From Cephalotus follicularis (lineage: Eukaryota; Streptophyta; Magnoliopsida; Oxalidales; Cephalotaceae): 64,000 bases of DNA. Each line of letters opens with the position of its first letter. The stretch's first letter is position 1. Where the stretch lies: NCBI GenBank assembly GCA_001972305.1, contig BDDD01000907.1, positions 124,001-188,000 on the forward strand, given 5' to 3'. This document shows positions 34,471 to 44,532 of the stretch, piece by piece. The translations under genes were made by a program, and so were the position numbers. The notes beneath the pieces were generated by a model, which was not told where the DNA came from, ran no database searches, and was given only the letters and a program-made list of their open reading frames with translations.

Positions 34471-35687
34471 TATATACACAGAGTACCTCCCACAACGGAA
34501 GTCGACTCTGGAACCTCTGTCTGAGCAAGTACGAAGACTCTACCTTTTACGATGCCCTTGCCGGTATCTCTCCTCTGTGATGGCCCCGCAGCCGCACCAC
34601 TGCTGCTTCCCGGCCCAGTAGGCGCTGTAGCTGAACTCTTTGGACAGTCTTTCACCGAATGGCCCGGTGCTCCGCACCTCAAACACCATCCATTGTACTT
34701 CCAGCGATCCTTCTGTTGGTGGCCAACACGACCACAGTAAAAGCATGTCACAGATCTAGCATTACTCCCCTGGCTGGGAGTACCCTGAGAAGCAGTCTGC
34801 TGAAACTTGCTCTTCGATGACTTCATCAGAGAACCACTATCTCGCCACTTCGACGATGCAGGTCGGGACTGTACAGGACTCTGCTTACTCTCCTTCGCGC
34901 GAGCTCTCTCAGCCCGGTCCTCACTAGATATCGTCTCTAGCAGTCTAGCCTTCTAAGCAACCTCAACATAAGTCCTCAGCTCCATGGCTCTAATCCTTGA
35001 CCGTAGATCCGGTCGCAATCCTCTCAAGAACCTCCGTATCTTCTTTGCTTCATCAGCCACCAGATATGGTGAATGTCTGGCCAACTCCATGAACTTTGCC
35101 TGATATTCAGCAATAGTCATCTCTCCTTGCCGCAACTCTAAGAGCTCGGTCTCTCGTCGCTCATGCTCAAAGTCAGGAACATATGTCTCCAGGAATTCTG
35201 CCTGGAATCGGTCCCAAGTGTTATCTAGTCCTTGCGATTCCCACTTTGCTCTAACCATTTCCCACCAATGGGTGGCCTCAGCCCATAGGCGGTACACTGC
35301 AAATCTCAACTTTTGATCATCAGTACAATTCATCACCTGAAAGATCTTCTCCAGGTCCTGCAGCCATCTCTCTGCAATAGTAGCATCCAGTTCTCCTTTG
35401 AAGCTGGGCAGGCTCAGCCTCATGAATTTCTCAATATCTCCCCCGAAACCATCCCCTCCTGGGCAGTGGTCAGGAGCCCTATGCTGCGGCCGGGCCTGCG
35501 CATGGTACTGGCGCATCTCCTATTCGTTGGCTCTGTTAAAGTCCATTTGTTGCTGAAAATAGTCCGCGATCCGAACCATCGGATCTCTGTCATCCTGGGG
35601 GATATTCCTCTCTTGCGGAATATTAGCTTCTTCCGGGGCATTAGCTCCAACGGCTCTAGCCCTAGCACGTGTCCTTCTTCGGTCCAT
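34471..35687 (-). mobile_element. B gag region (fossil)
   Basis: The Met at 35687 on the minus strand begins MDRRRTR, as in the related elements. RIADYFQQQMDFNRANE, IEKFMRLSLPSFKGE, a capsid box ERWLQDLEKIFQVMNCTDD and a KWESQGLDNTWDRFQAEF part follow. Two zinc knuckles, [13 protein letters not shown] and [14 protein letters not shown], lie near 34750-34650, and a Gly/Ser-rich linker leads to protease. Broken in one or two places. Confidence 0.88.
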
Positions 35688-35780
35688 TTCCTATAAGAAG
35701 ATTGACGGTCAGTCACAACTTAAGGAAATCAATTCATTAATTGCCAAGGAACTTATCCTAGCTAAGCATATATGGAATAT

Positions 35781-35796
35781 GCTCTGATACCACTGC
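35781..35796 (-). other. B primer binding site, initiator tRNA-Met type
   Basis: The minus strand reads GCAGTGGTATCAGAGC directly after the 5' LTR end, and TGGTATCAGAGC is the plant initiator tRNA-Met complement. Confidence 0.9.
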
Positions 35797-38445
35797 TGTC
35801 ACACCCCGTTTACAATAAACGCAGCATTAAAGCGGTAAAGGCAATTAACATATAATACAGCTCATGCAAAACCGTGAGATCCAAAACTTTTCCAAGCATA
35901 TTAGTTGTGAAAGCATAAAAGAACATAAGCTGTCAACACGTAACGTGCGTCCCATACCACAGGCTACACAAATACAGGTCATAAAAGTTAATCGCCCATA
36001 AAACGGTGCGTGAACCATACGGTACAATATAAATCCCTTCAGGTACGAAACCATAAAGATGGCACATCCGAATCAATAATCCATATGGGTTTATTACAAG
36101 CGAGATAATAAACAAGACAGGAATAATAACATGGTCTTCATCCATGCTGATCCAACAGTCCACTGCATCAATCTGTAAAGTAGGGGGTTAGCCATTGTCC
36201 TCACTCGGCTAAGTCATAACAGTAATTCGGGATCAACATAATGCATGTCATGATATGAATGCATAAATGATGCAGTGCAGTGGAGACCCGGTTTATACAT
36301 ATATGAAAATACGTATATCAGTACAGTAAAATATCAGTGTTACATATATAAAATATGTGTATACAGTAACAGTACAGTAGTAACCCGGCCAGGGCTACGT
36401 CAACAATCACAGTAATGTCCGTAAAGGACCAGTAAACAGTACAGTATGTCCGCATAGGACCACAACAGTCAGGATGTCCACATAGGACCACAACAACAGC
36501 TATAGCGCCGCCAACTCCTGGCCCCATGCTACACTCCCACGACGATCCCCACATTGGGCAACCGGGTGAGGCAACAGTACAGTGGGTCACCTAGCCATGC
36601 TCCAGGCTCCTAGGCCCGCCCTGCCACTAGTCATCATTGGCAACCTCCGCCACGCAACTAGCAGCTCAAACATAATCACAATCAATTCACAGAGCAAACA
36701 GTGCATTTAAATAGTAAGAGTACAGTAAACAGTAATGATCAATTTGACCAATAACAGGTAGTTATTTTTCAAAATGTTTCCAAAATTGACAACATTTGAA
36801 AATAAGTATTTTGAGTAGGAAATATCAGTAACAGTTTCAGTAGTGTAAATCGTTTATCTGTTCAGTTGAAAATACGTTTATTTGATCAATACATATTTTC
36901 ATACTCAAAATATCTCATTCCGAGCTTATTTGTGCATTTCTAAAGTATCAACACTTTTGAAATCATAAACAATACTCAAACGGTACACAATCAGGCAGTA
37001 AACAGTACATATGAAATGCATACATATGCTCAAATACACCCAAATAGGAATTGGGATCGTTCCGTGTCATCCGATGAAGAAATCTCCAAACAGTAACAAA
37101 GACGTCGACGTCTTTCCCAAATACGTCGATGTCTTCGAGTCATGCGTCGAAATCCAAGCCTCAGTGTCAGCTTGTTCTTCCACAGAAGGAACCTTAAACG
37201 ACAGCGTATCATGAAATGGCGTCGATGTCTAACTAAAAGGCGTCGATGCCTTTTCAACAGAAACCAGGTAAGCAGCCTGGGGTGTCGATGTCATCCCAAA
37301 GACGTCGATCCCTCTCAGTCAGTAACGAGGTAAAACATAAAAGACGACAATGTCATTCTAAAGAAGTCGATGTCTTTTCAGCAGGGGTCATCTTCAACCT
37401 CACGATTCATCGAACAGTGGCCATAACAATCCGCAATCATGCATAATAACGGGTTTTCATAGCAACAAACCAAAACACAGACAGTCCAAACATATCTATC
37501 ATGTCATGGCATCAATCCAGTAACAAAACCAGTACAAGAAACATGCATTTTTATACACCCCAAAACCATAAACCATGTATTAATGTCAAACCCAAAATTA
37601 CAATATGGCTTTCCCCTACCTCTGGCTTCAAGTTAGAAACCGAAAGTCCACCTCTTTTAGTATTCCACGAAGTCACAGCAGCACCTCTAGGTAAGTCCCG
37701 TAGCTGCACCAGTAGCTTCAAGGTCCAAGCTCCAAGCTTCAACAATGGTGGAATACACACAGTCACTATTTCACTCCCTCTCCCTCTCCTGGTGTTTGTA
37801 AAACAAGAGAGACAAATAGGGAGGGTGTCCTTTATGCAGAAGGCTCTCCCCCGACATTCTCATTCTAGCATTTGATAGCCACATTCCAACTCCCTCTCAC
37901 CTACTCCCTTTCTGCATTTCTTTTACATTCTTTAACCATTCTTTACATTGTAGGTAGCAGGTGAGGATTCCCCCTTGCTTGAATCATATGAGGGCATGTT
38001 CTGGCAACACACCCACATGTACAACACGCCACAAAGCACTCAAAAAGGCGTTAGGTAAGCCCCTAAACAATTCTCTCTGCACGTTACTCTGTAGACGAAG
38101 AACGTGCTGGCCATTCATACAATGGCATCGACGTCTTTCCTCGGACGTCGATGTCTTTGTCCTTCGTAAGAAGGTGTCGATGCCTCCTTCGCAAGTCGAC
38201 GTGCATGCCCATGCATTCACGTGAGCCCTAATTCACAAAGGAGTCGACGTCTTTCCAAAAGACGTCGATGTCTTTTGGCCAAAACAGCGTCGTTTCAAGC
38301 TTTAACATACACACTCCATATTTAAGTCCATAACTAGGGTTTGCAAGCATCTTTTGAGTCCAAAAGTTCAACATTCTCATTATTCCAAGTTTAAGATTAC
38401 ATCATAAATCAAAATATTACATTCAGGAAAATACCGGGCGATACA
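35797..38445 (-). repeat. B 5' LTR (right)
   Basis: This is the partner of 29288-31941. Plus-strand ends are TGTCACACCCCG and GGGCGATACA. Differences from the other LTR are scattered and concentrated in the primer-site-proximal half. It holds palindrome clusters at about 37098-37385 (cores 37105 and 37126 are 21 bp apart) and 38123-38275. Confidence 0.92.
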
Positions 38446-38450
38446 TGACC

Positions 38451-38650
38451 GATCGAATGAACCGAATGAATGAATGATTGATCGAATGAACCGAATGAAT
38501 GAATGATTGATCGAATGAACCGAATGAATGAATAATCGACCGAATGAACTGAATGAATGATTGACCGAATGAAAGGAAATGATTGGATGAATGACCGAGT
38601 GAATGACTGAATGATTGAATGATCGACTAGGTGAGTGAATGACTGATTAA
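38451..38650. repeat. GAATGA-rich tandem repeats in the C LTR (29-bp units)
   Basis: Three close copies of a 29-bp unit beginning GATCGAATGAACCGAATG start at 38451, 38480 and 38509. Diverged GAATGA/GACCGA strings continue to about 38650. They lie directly at the junction where element B ends. Confidence 0.85.
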
Positions 38651-38706
38651 TAGAGGATTGCATCATTATCGGACTAGCACCTTAGAGAGACTAGTATATC
38701 AAACAA

Positions 38707-38868
38707 GTACCTTCGAGGAACTGGGATTGCATTGATTGATTGAACCAGGACCTTCAAGGAACTGGGATTGTATTGATTGATTAAACCAGGACCTTTGAGA
38801 AACTGGGATTGCATTGATTATTGAACCAGGACCCTCGAGGAACTGGGATTGCATTGAATTGTTATGGA
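38707..38868. repeat. Four tandem copies of an approximately 41-bp unit in the C LTR
   Basis: Units begin at 38707, 38749, 38790 and 38830 with GWACCYTYGAGGAACTGGG or close variants and end TTGAACCAG or TTAAACCAG. Periods are 42, 41 and 40 bp. A more degenerate relative (CACCTTAGAGAGACTAG) precedes them near 38680. Confidence 0.88.
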
Positions 38869-39983
38869 TTGCATTGCTATAGTTTATATGGTTACAGATT
38901 TAATGGTTACGAATCATACGGATATGGATGGATACGATATGATTATGGACCGTATCGTTATGGATCGTGATGGTCCTGATTGTTATGGTATGGTTCTCGT
39001 ACGGCTATTGTATTGTTATGGTAGGTTCACGGTATGTATCCCTAGATGGTTTTTGTTGATCCTATTCTTATACTCCGATATGGGACGGTTATATACGGGT
39101 GGTAGATCACTAGCGTATGTGAATCTAGGGGAACGGTTGTAATGGGCTAGAACCTTTGGGGTCGGGTGATTGACCTGTTAAAGAGTGATGATTGATTTGA
39201 TCCCATTCCTATACACCAGTATGGGACGGTCGTATACGAATGGTTGATCACATGTTCTATGGATCTCTAGGTAGTCGTGCATGGCCTTCATATTATGAGC
39301 TACATTGCTATGAATTGGCATTTATGCATCTCTTGTCATGCATACATATATATATTTGTTTTATTCATCGCATTTGTATATCCTAAACAACCATCAGGTT
39401 GCTGACCAATTGCATTGTAATGTAATGGGTCAGGTTCAGGTCCAGGTAGCGCGCAACAGTGATCAGCCGAGAGTAATGCAGAGTAAGGATCTACATCTCC
39501 TTTGAGCTACCTTGTATAAATGTGATTAATGTAAATGTACAAATGTTATATAAGAGACATGTTTTAATTCTGTATTTGACCTGCTGGCTTGTGGCAGTGC
39601 TAGATATGTATATATGTTGATGTAAGTTATATGGATACGACCTACTATTGTGTTATGTTGTTGATTCCTCCTACGGGAGGTGTGGTTGTCGAGGGCTGAG
39701 CCCATATATATATAAACTACTGATTCCTCCTTCGAGAGTGTGGATATATAAACTATGTTTTCTTAACTGGGGGATATAGTATGATAAACGAATGCTTCAT
39801 GCTGAATTTTCAAGAGATTTTAGGAGTTAGATTATATTTACAAATGATTCTTCTGCTTCTATTACTTTGATTTAAATTACAAATATCACTTTTCGAATAT
39901 GATTTATATGAGTTAATGGACTGGATGGAAGGTATATCACACGTCGAGTCATGGGGGTTTACTCTCACGGTTCGGTGCGTGAC

Positions 39984-40515
39984 AGATTGGTATCAGAGCC
40001 GGTCCTATGCTGGATCCGCCAGGATAGGGTCCTCGGTTAGTGGAATTGAGAATGATTAATGGAGATAAAGTGCTATAATTGGAGTTACTTGGAGTAGCAG
40101 AATAATAAGTGTTACATGGAGTATCTTGGAATTATGGTTATGAAAGTTGATAGCTGATTGTTGTCTCTTATACAAGGTAGAAATACGGAAGGTCGACACC
40201 GAAGAACCGCAAGCCGAGATAGAGTCGGGCCAACGATCGGACGGACTCGAGCTAATAGAATTGTTGAAAAGGAAAGTGCGGCCCAAGAAACAGAACATGT
40301 TGTTTCAGCTCAAGAAGAGCCTAGTGATTATTTAAGAGAGATGTATGGCATGATAGATAAATGAGCTAAATGATGCAGTAGCGAGCGACTGCAATTTGAC
40401 GGTAGCCAATGTGAGGCTAAGTTTATTGAGGATAACACCTCATATGGAAGACATTGCACTCGCACATGTTTTAACGTAGGGAATCTCGGGACGAGATTTT
40501 CCTAAGGAGGGAGGA
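39984..40515 (+). mobile_element. Element C interior with a short gag-start-like frame (fossil)
   Basis: After the primer site, an open frame at about 40158-40364 reads an Arg-rich stretch (GRNTEGRHRRTASRDRVGPT), then SAQEEPSDYLREMYGMIDK. The basic head followed by an acidic stretch is compatible with the start of a gypsy gag. It is 68 residues at most, and no capsid, knuckle or pol motif follows. The polypurine tract near 40505 precedes the second LTR. Confidence 0.45.
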
Positions 40516-40622
40516 TGTTAAACCCCGAATATATATATATATATATATAGAAAAAAGAGAAAAAGAAAAGAAAAAGAAAACAAGCGCATAAATCGCCCGT
40601 ATGAAGGAGAAAAGTGAGATGT

Positions 40623-40694
40623 ATACTCACTAGCCAAGCAACATCTTCCATGATGTTGTCATTTCACTAAATTATATGCGTCCTGCCACATATC
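40623..40694. other. Short flank between elements C and D
   Basis: These 72 bp have no recognised content. The last five, ATATC (40690-40694), are the left target duplication of D. The sequence continues after D at 59712, so it belongs to whatever D invaded. Confidence 0.6.
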
Positions 40695-40857
40695 TGTAAT
40701 AGCCGCAAATTCAATTCGCGTACATCGTAATATTGATTAATAAAATGTCCACCCATTTGAATTTAATGTCCAATTATTATAAATTGTGATGGGTAATTGT
40801 TTGGGATGAATGGATGTACAATTGGTGAAGTATCCAACTTAAGAAACCCTAAGACGG

Positions 40858-40945
40858 CTCGACAGCCGTCTGTCACAGGGGAACAGTCGACTGTCTGAGG
40901 CGTGAGTGGACAGTCGACTGGCCAATGCATCCAGTCGACTGGAAT
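40858..40945. repeat. TCGA-palindrome array in the D 5' LTR, first cluster (CAGTCGACTG version)
   Basis: Core starts are 40859, 40887, 40914 and 40935. Three sites are the full 10-bp palindrome CAGTCGACTG, and the last two are exactly 21 bp apart. The same pair is 21 bp apart in the D 3' LTR (48242 and 48263). Confidence 0.9.
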
Positions 40946-41984
40946 GGTGCAGAATAGGCGCCTGGCAGGCGCAGAGACAGTGATGCCAAGTGTTCAAGAG
41001 GTGGCATGCATGAAAAAATGCGTGTCTCCAGCTGCCATAACATGCAACGGGAGTGCCTTGCATGTCCTCTGTTCATTCTGCAAATTGCAGACCTACAACT
41101 TGCAAGAATCAAAAGAGAGAAAGGTGAGAAAAGGAGTTCATGTGAGAGAGAGAAGGAATGAGAGGAGCTGAGTTAAAGGACTCTGGAGAATTCAAGGTCC
41201 CTGAGCCCTATATCAGCTGTGCATGAGCTGAGATTGAGTGTTAGAAACACTGAAAATTGAGGAGAGTGGCTGGGATTATTGGAGCTTGCATTGAGGATTT
41301 GGGGTGGAACTCAAAGACTTGGAAGCTTTTGACTTCTCCTGGTAAGTTCAATTCGAGCTCCCTGCTTAAGTAGTACTATTAATGATGCAATCAGGAAGGT
41401 TAGTTATCTTCTGTAATGCTTAAGAATCAACAACTTCTAGAATTGAAATAGAATGTGATAATGGTTCAAGTATAAATGGAGATGGTAACCTCAAATTTGG
41501 ATTATTGTTGTTGTTAGTTAGTTGTTATAACTATTGATTTCCCTAGTATACATATATACCTTCTGTCAACACATTAAGATCAATGAATCCAAGATTGAAG
41601 GGTACTTGACATTGAGTTCCAAAGGGAAAGTTGTAAATGGAAGTTAAGACTTACGGAACTTGTAATAAGCTGCTGTTGATATAGTAATTACGTCTAGATA
41701 GATTAGTCGACCTACTGATTAGGTGACTGAAACTCTAAACCTGCATGTATAGATTATATTCTGCTGGATTGAAGATTGTTGGTGTGAAGGCTTTGGAAAC
41801 TCAAAGAGAAAGATCATCCCAATTGATCTTGGGATAACAATTTAAGGTAGGGGTAACGATATGTTTTGGAAGATATGAGCATGCATATCATGTATGTTAC
41901 TTTTCTGCGTTATTGCATGTTGGATTGGATTGGTATTAGAGATTGTAAATTGCAAACTGCTATTGCCTGCATTTTCTAGGCAGA

Positions 41985-42105
41985 AGCAGTCGACTGTTCT
42001 TCATTGCAGTCGACTACTCAACCCTATCCATTCGACTGCTAAGGCAAAGCAGTCGCTACTCAACCAAAGCAGCCGGCTTTTCTTGAGAGCAGTCGACTGT
42101 TCTGG
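41985..42105. repeat. TCGA-palindrome array in the D 5' LTR, second cluster
   Basis: Core starts are 41990, 42010, 42032, 42053 (TCGC), 42073 (CCGG) and 42093. Spacings are 20, 22, 21, 20 and 20 bp. Sites are mostly GCAGTCGACT or variants. The partner in the 3' LTR is at 58430-58530, where one unit is absent. Confidence 0.92.
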
Positions 42106-43374
42106 GTAAAATTACTGATATAGGTCCTGTTTGGACCCAATTGAATTGCTACTGTCCTTGTTATTGTTTCTGTATATGCTACTATCAATTAGTATATACT
42201 AGTAACTGTTACAAAACCTATTGATTCCATATTTACACGGATTGCTATATGCACAATTTATGATATTAAATATCATTTTCAAATGAAAGCTTATTGTTTA
42301 AAAGAACTACTGATTTTCCTCCTATATGAGAGGTACCTACTGTTTTGTTTCCCAAGCTGGAAACCACTATGTAATTGAAGTCGTTTTCCTCATATGAGAT
42401 GTACGATAAATGAATTGGTATATGTTTCTAAAGAAAACCACTTTTATATTGCATATTGATGATATATGTAATATTATTATTGAATGCTTGTATTGATTGT
42501 GCTTGTTGCTGGTGGTCGAGTGATGGCTGTGGTCACCGACTACGGTAGGGATCCTGGGTGCCAGGAGTTGGCCAGGAGATCTCCAAACTTGTCTGCATTG
42601 CAAATCTTATATTGTTAAATTACCCGCCAACACCGGTAGTAAATGTTACCTGTTCTATCATCCTCGAAGTGCAGGAGATAGTTAGGTAGTGCACAGTCGG
42701 AGCTAGGAGATAGCGGCATGTGACACCCAAACCATGGATGAATTGATTGTACCCTTGCGCGGTATTCTTGCATATGGATTGTTTATGGCCACTTGGCATG
42801 ATTGCTATATATATTGGCACATTTAAATGATATTTTAAATATGAACTGTCATACATGTTGTATTCATGTATTCCTTAGCATGCATTATCTTCCTACTTAG
42901 CCAAGTAAGGACAACAGCTAACCCCTACAATTTCAGATTAAGCGAAGATGTTTGAAGATTACTGCTGAAGCTTGGAGAGCTTCTACTTTTGTTTTAAGGT
43001 TGTTATTTTCATGATGTTGTACTATTTTGTATTGAATGGTTCATACCTCGTTAATGTTGTATTTCCGCTTGTAAGGATAGTTTATTTGAATTGTAACCGC
43101 ACGTAGTATGGGATGCATGCGGATGACTTATGTTTATATTCTGGCTTTTGAATGCTTCCGCATATGATTTATGAAATGTTAAATGAATGCTGGAATATAT
43201 TCAATTACTGATATCACCACATATGCTTGTCTTAATGTCTCTTATGGAATTGGAAAGACGGGGTGTGACAGCATGGTATCAGAGCATATTCCATATATGC
43301 TAAGCTGGGATAAGTTTCTCGGAAATTAAGCGAATTGTTTCCTAATGATTTTGTCATTCCATATAGGAAACGCA

Positions 43375-44500
43375 ATGGACCTACGAAGAGGAAGAAGGGG
43401 AAGGCGTAGAGCCGACGAGGGGATTAATGCTCCGCCAGTTCCTGAAAATGTTCCACCAATGAATGAAGGAGTGGATGTTCCTCCAGCGCAAGAAGAGAGG
43501 AGTAATTTTTACCATCTGGCTGATCTTTTCTGACAACAGATGCAAGCCAATGCAGTAAACATGGAACATATCCAGTAAATGTACGAGGCTAACCGGGCCT
43601 ATCAGCAAGCACCCGATGCTTGTCATGCTGGTGGTTTTGACAGAGATTTGGAGCGGTTCATGCGACAGAATCCTTCGACCTTCAATTGTGAACTGAATGC
43701 TACTGTTGCCGAGCGCTGGATAAGAGACTTGGAGAAAATATTTGCTGTTCTGGAATGTACTGATGACCAGAAACTCAATTTTGTTGTGTACCGCTTATGG
43801 GGCGAGGCTACTTACTGGTGGGAAAGAACTGAAGCAAAATGGGAAGCCCGTGGACTTGATAGGACTTGGGACAGATTTCAGTCTGAGTTCTTTGCAACAT
43901 ATGTTCCACAGATAGTGCGTGACTGATGGGAGACAGAGTTGATGGAGTTACGTCAAGGAGACATGACGATAGCTCAGTACCAGACCAGATTTGTGGAGCT
44001 GGCCAGACACACGCCTTATCTTGTGGAGGGTGAGTCACAGATGATCAGGAGGTTCATGAAAGGCCTTCGACCTGACATCATATCTAAGTTATTGATGTTG
44101 CAGATGACCTCGTTTGTTGAAGTTGCTGAGAGAGCGATGATTTTGGAAGCCGATGCTAATGAAAGAAGAGCAGAACGGACTCGTACTAATCAATCGAGGG
44201 TCGTACAGTCACAGGAGCAGGGAAGCAATAATCCTGCTAAGTCAACAAAGTCTGATAACAGGGGTCAAGGAGGTTCTCGACGCACACGATCAAGGACACC
44301 TGGCCGAAACAGTCAACAGAATGCAGGTGGATGTACTTTTTACGGTCGTTAGAATCATGATGAGACCGATTGCTGGAAGAAGTTGGAGAAATGCTTGAGG
44401 TGTGGTTTGCAGGACCACATAATGAATAGTTGTCCAATGATGAGGGATCAAGCACGCGGCCAATAGGGAAGTGCTGGTGCTAGTGGTAGTGTTGCGGCAG
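43375..44500 (+). mobile_element. D gag region (fossil)
   Basis: It starts MDLRRGRRGRRRADEG. It continues with LERFMRQNPSTFNCELN, the capsid box AERWIRDLEKIFAVLECTDD and QKLNFVVYRLWGEATYWWER, then MELRQGDMTIAQYQTRFVEL. A knuckle zone near 44325-44450 includes CLRCGLQDHIMNSCP. Initiator tRNA-Met priming and this gag place it with B and E. Broken in a few places. Confidence 0.88.
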
Positions 44501-44532
44501 CTCAACCGCGGAGAGACACTGGAAAGGGGATT

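Larger units (their letters stand above)
29288..38445 (-). mobile_element. Element B: Ty3/gypsy chromovirus, Tekay/Del type (fossil, youngest here)
   Basis: The two LTRs (29288-31941, 2654 bp; 35797-38445, 2649 bp) differ by only about 2 percent by eye. A perfect 5-bp target duplication TGACC (29283-29287 and 38446-38450) shows that it inserted as a unit into the LTR of element C. Order on the minus strand is 5' LTR (right), tRNA-Met primer site, gag, protease, reverse transcriptase, RNase H, partial integrase, chromodomain-like end, polypurine tract, 3' LTR (left). It spans its full LTR-to-LTR structure but is broken, with about five or six breaks. Low LTR divergence makes it the most recent full-length insertion in the window. 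Confidence 0.94.
28600..39250. repeat. Dispersed approximately 65-bp repeat in the C LTR (three copies)
   Basis: GATTTGATCCCATTCATATA (28613), TGATCCTATTCTTATACTCC (near 39056) and GATTTGATCCCATTCCTATA (near 39193) each open a block. Each block continues with a TATGRGACGGT core and ends in a GAATGGTTGATC or GGTGGTAGATC string. The span given includes element B, which separates the first copy from the others. Confidence 0.75.
27602..40622 (+). mobile_element. Element C: gypsy-like with long LTRs and almost no interior, interrupted by element B (fossil)
   Basis: The 5' LTR starts TGTAAAGCCTCGAATATAT at 27602, is interrupted by B (29288-38445), resumes at 38451 and ends GGTGCGTGACA at 39983, about 3.2 kb without B. 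TTGGTATCAGAGCC at 39986 is a good initiator tRNA-Met primer site. About 530 bp of interior follow, then a polypurine tract (AAGGAGGGAGGA) and a second LTR start, TGTTAAACCCCGAATATAT, at 40516. The latter matches the 5' LTR start, including the A-rich AGAAAAAGAAAAG block, but stops near 40622. No pol domain is present, so this looks like a non-autonomous or strongly reduced gypsy element. Confidence 0.78.
40695..43270 (+). repeat. D 5' LTR
   Basis: The primer-site copy GCATGGTATCAGAGC follows at 43271. The LTR has two palindrome clusters (40858-40945 and 41985-42105), and the CCACTTGGCATGATTG block also seen in the A LTR. The short frames inside it are not convincing genes. Confidence 0.92.

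Noticed and set aside
38409-38666. Minus-strand 85-codon frame rich in His, Ser, Ile and Phe
   Set aside because: It is the 29-bp GAATGA repeat of the C LTR read backwards.
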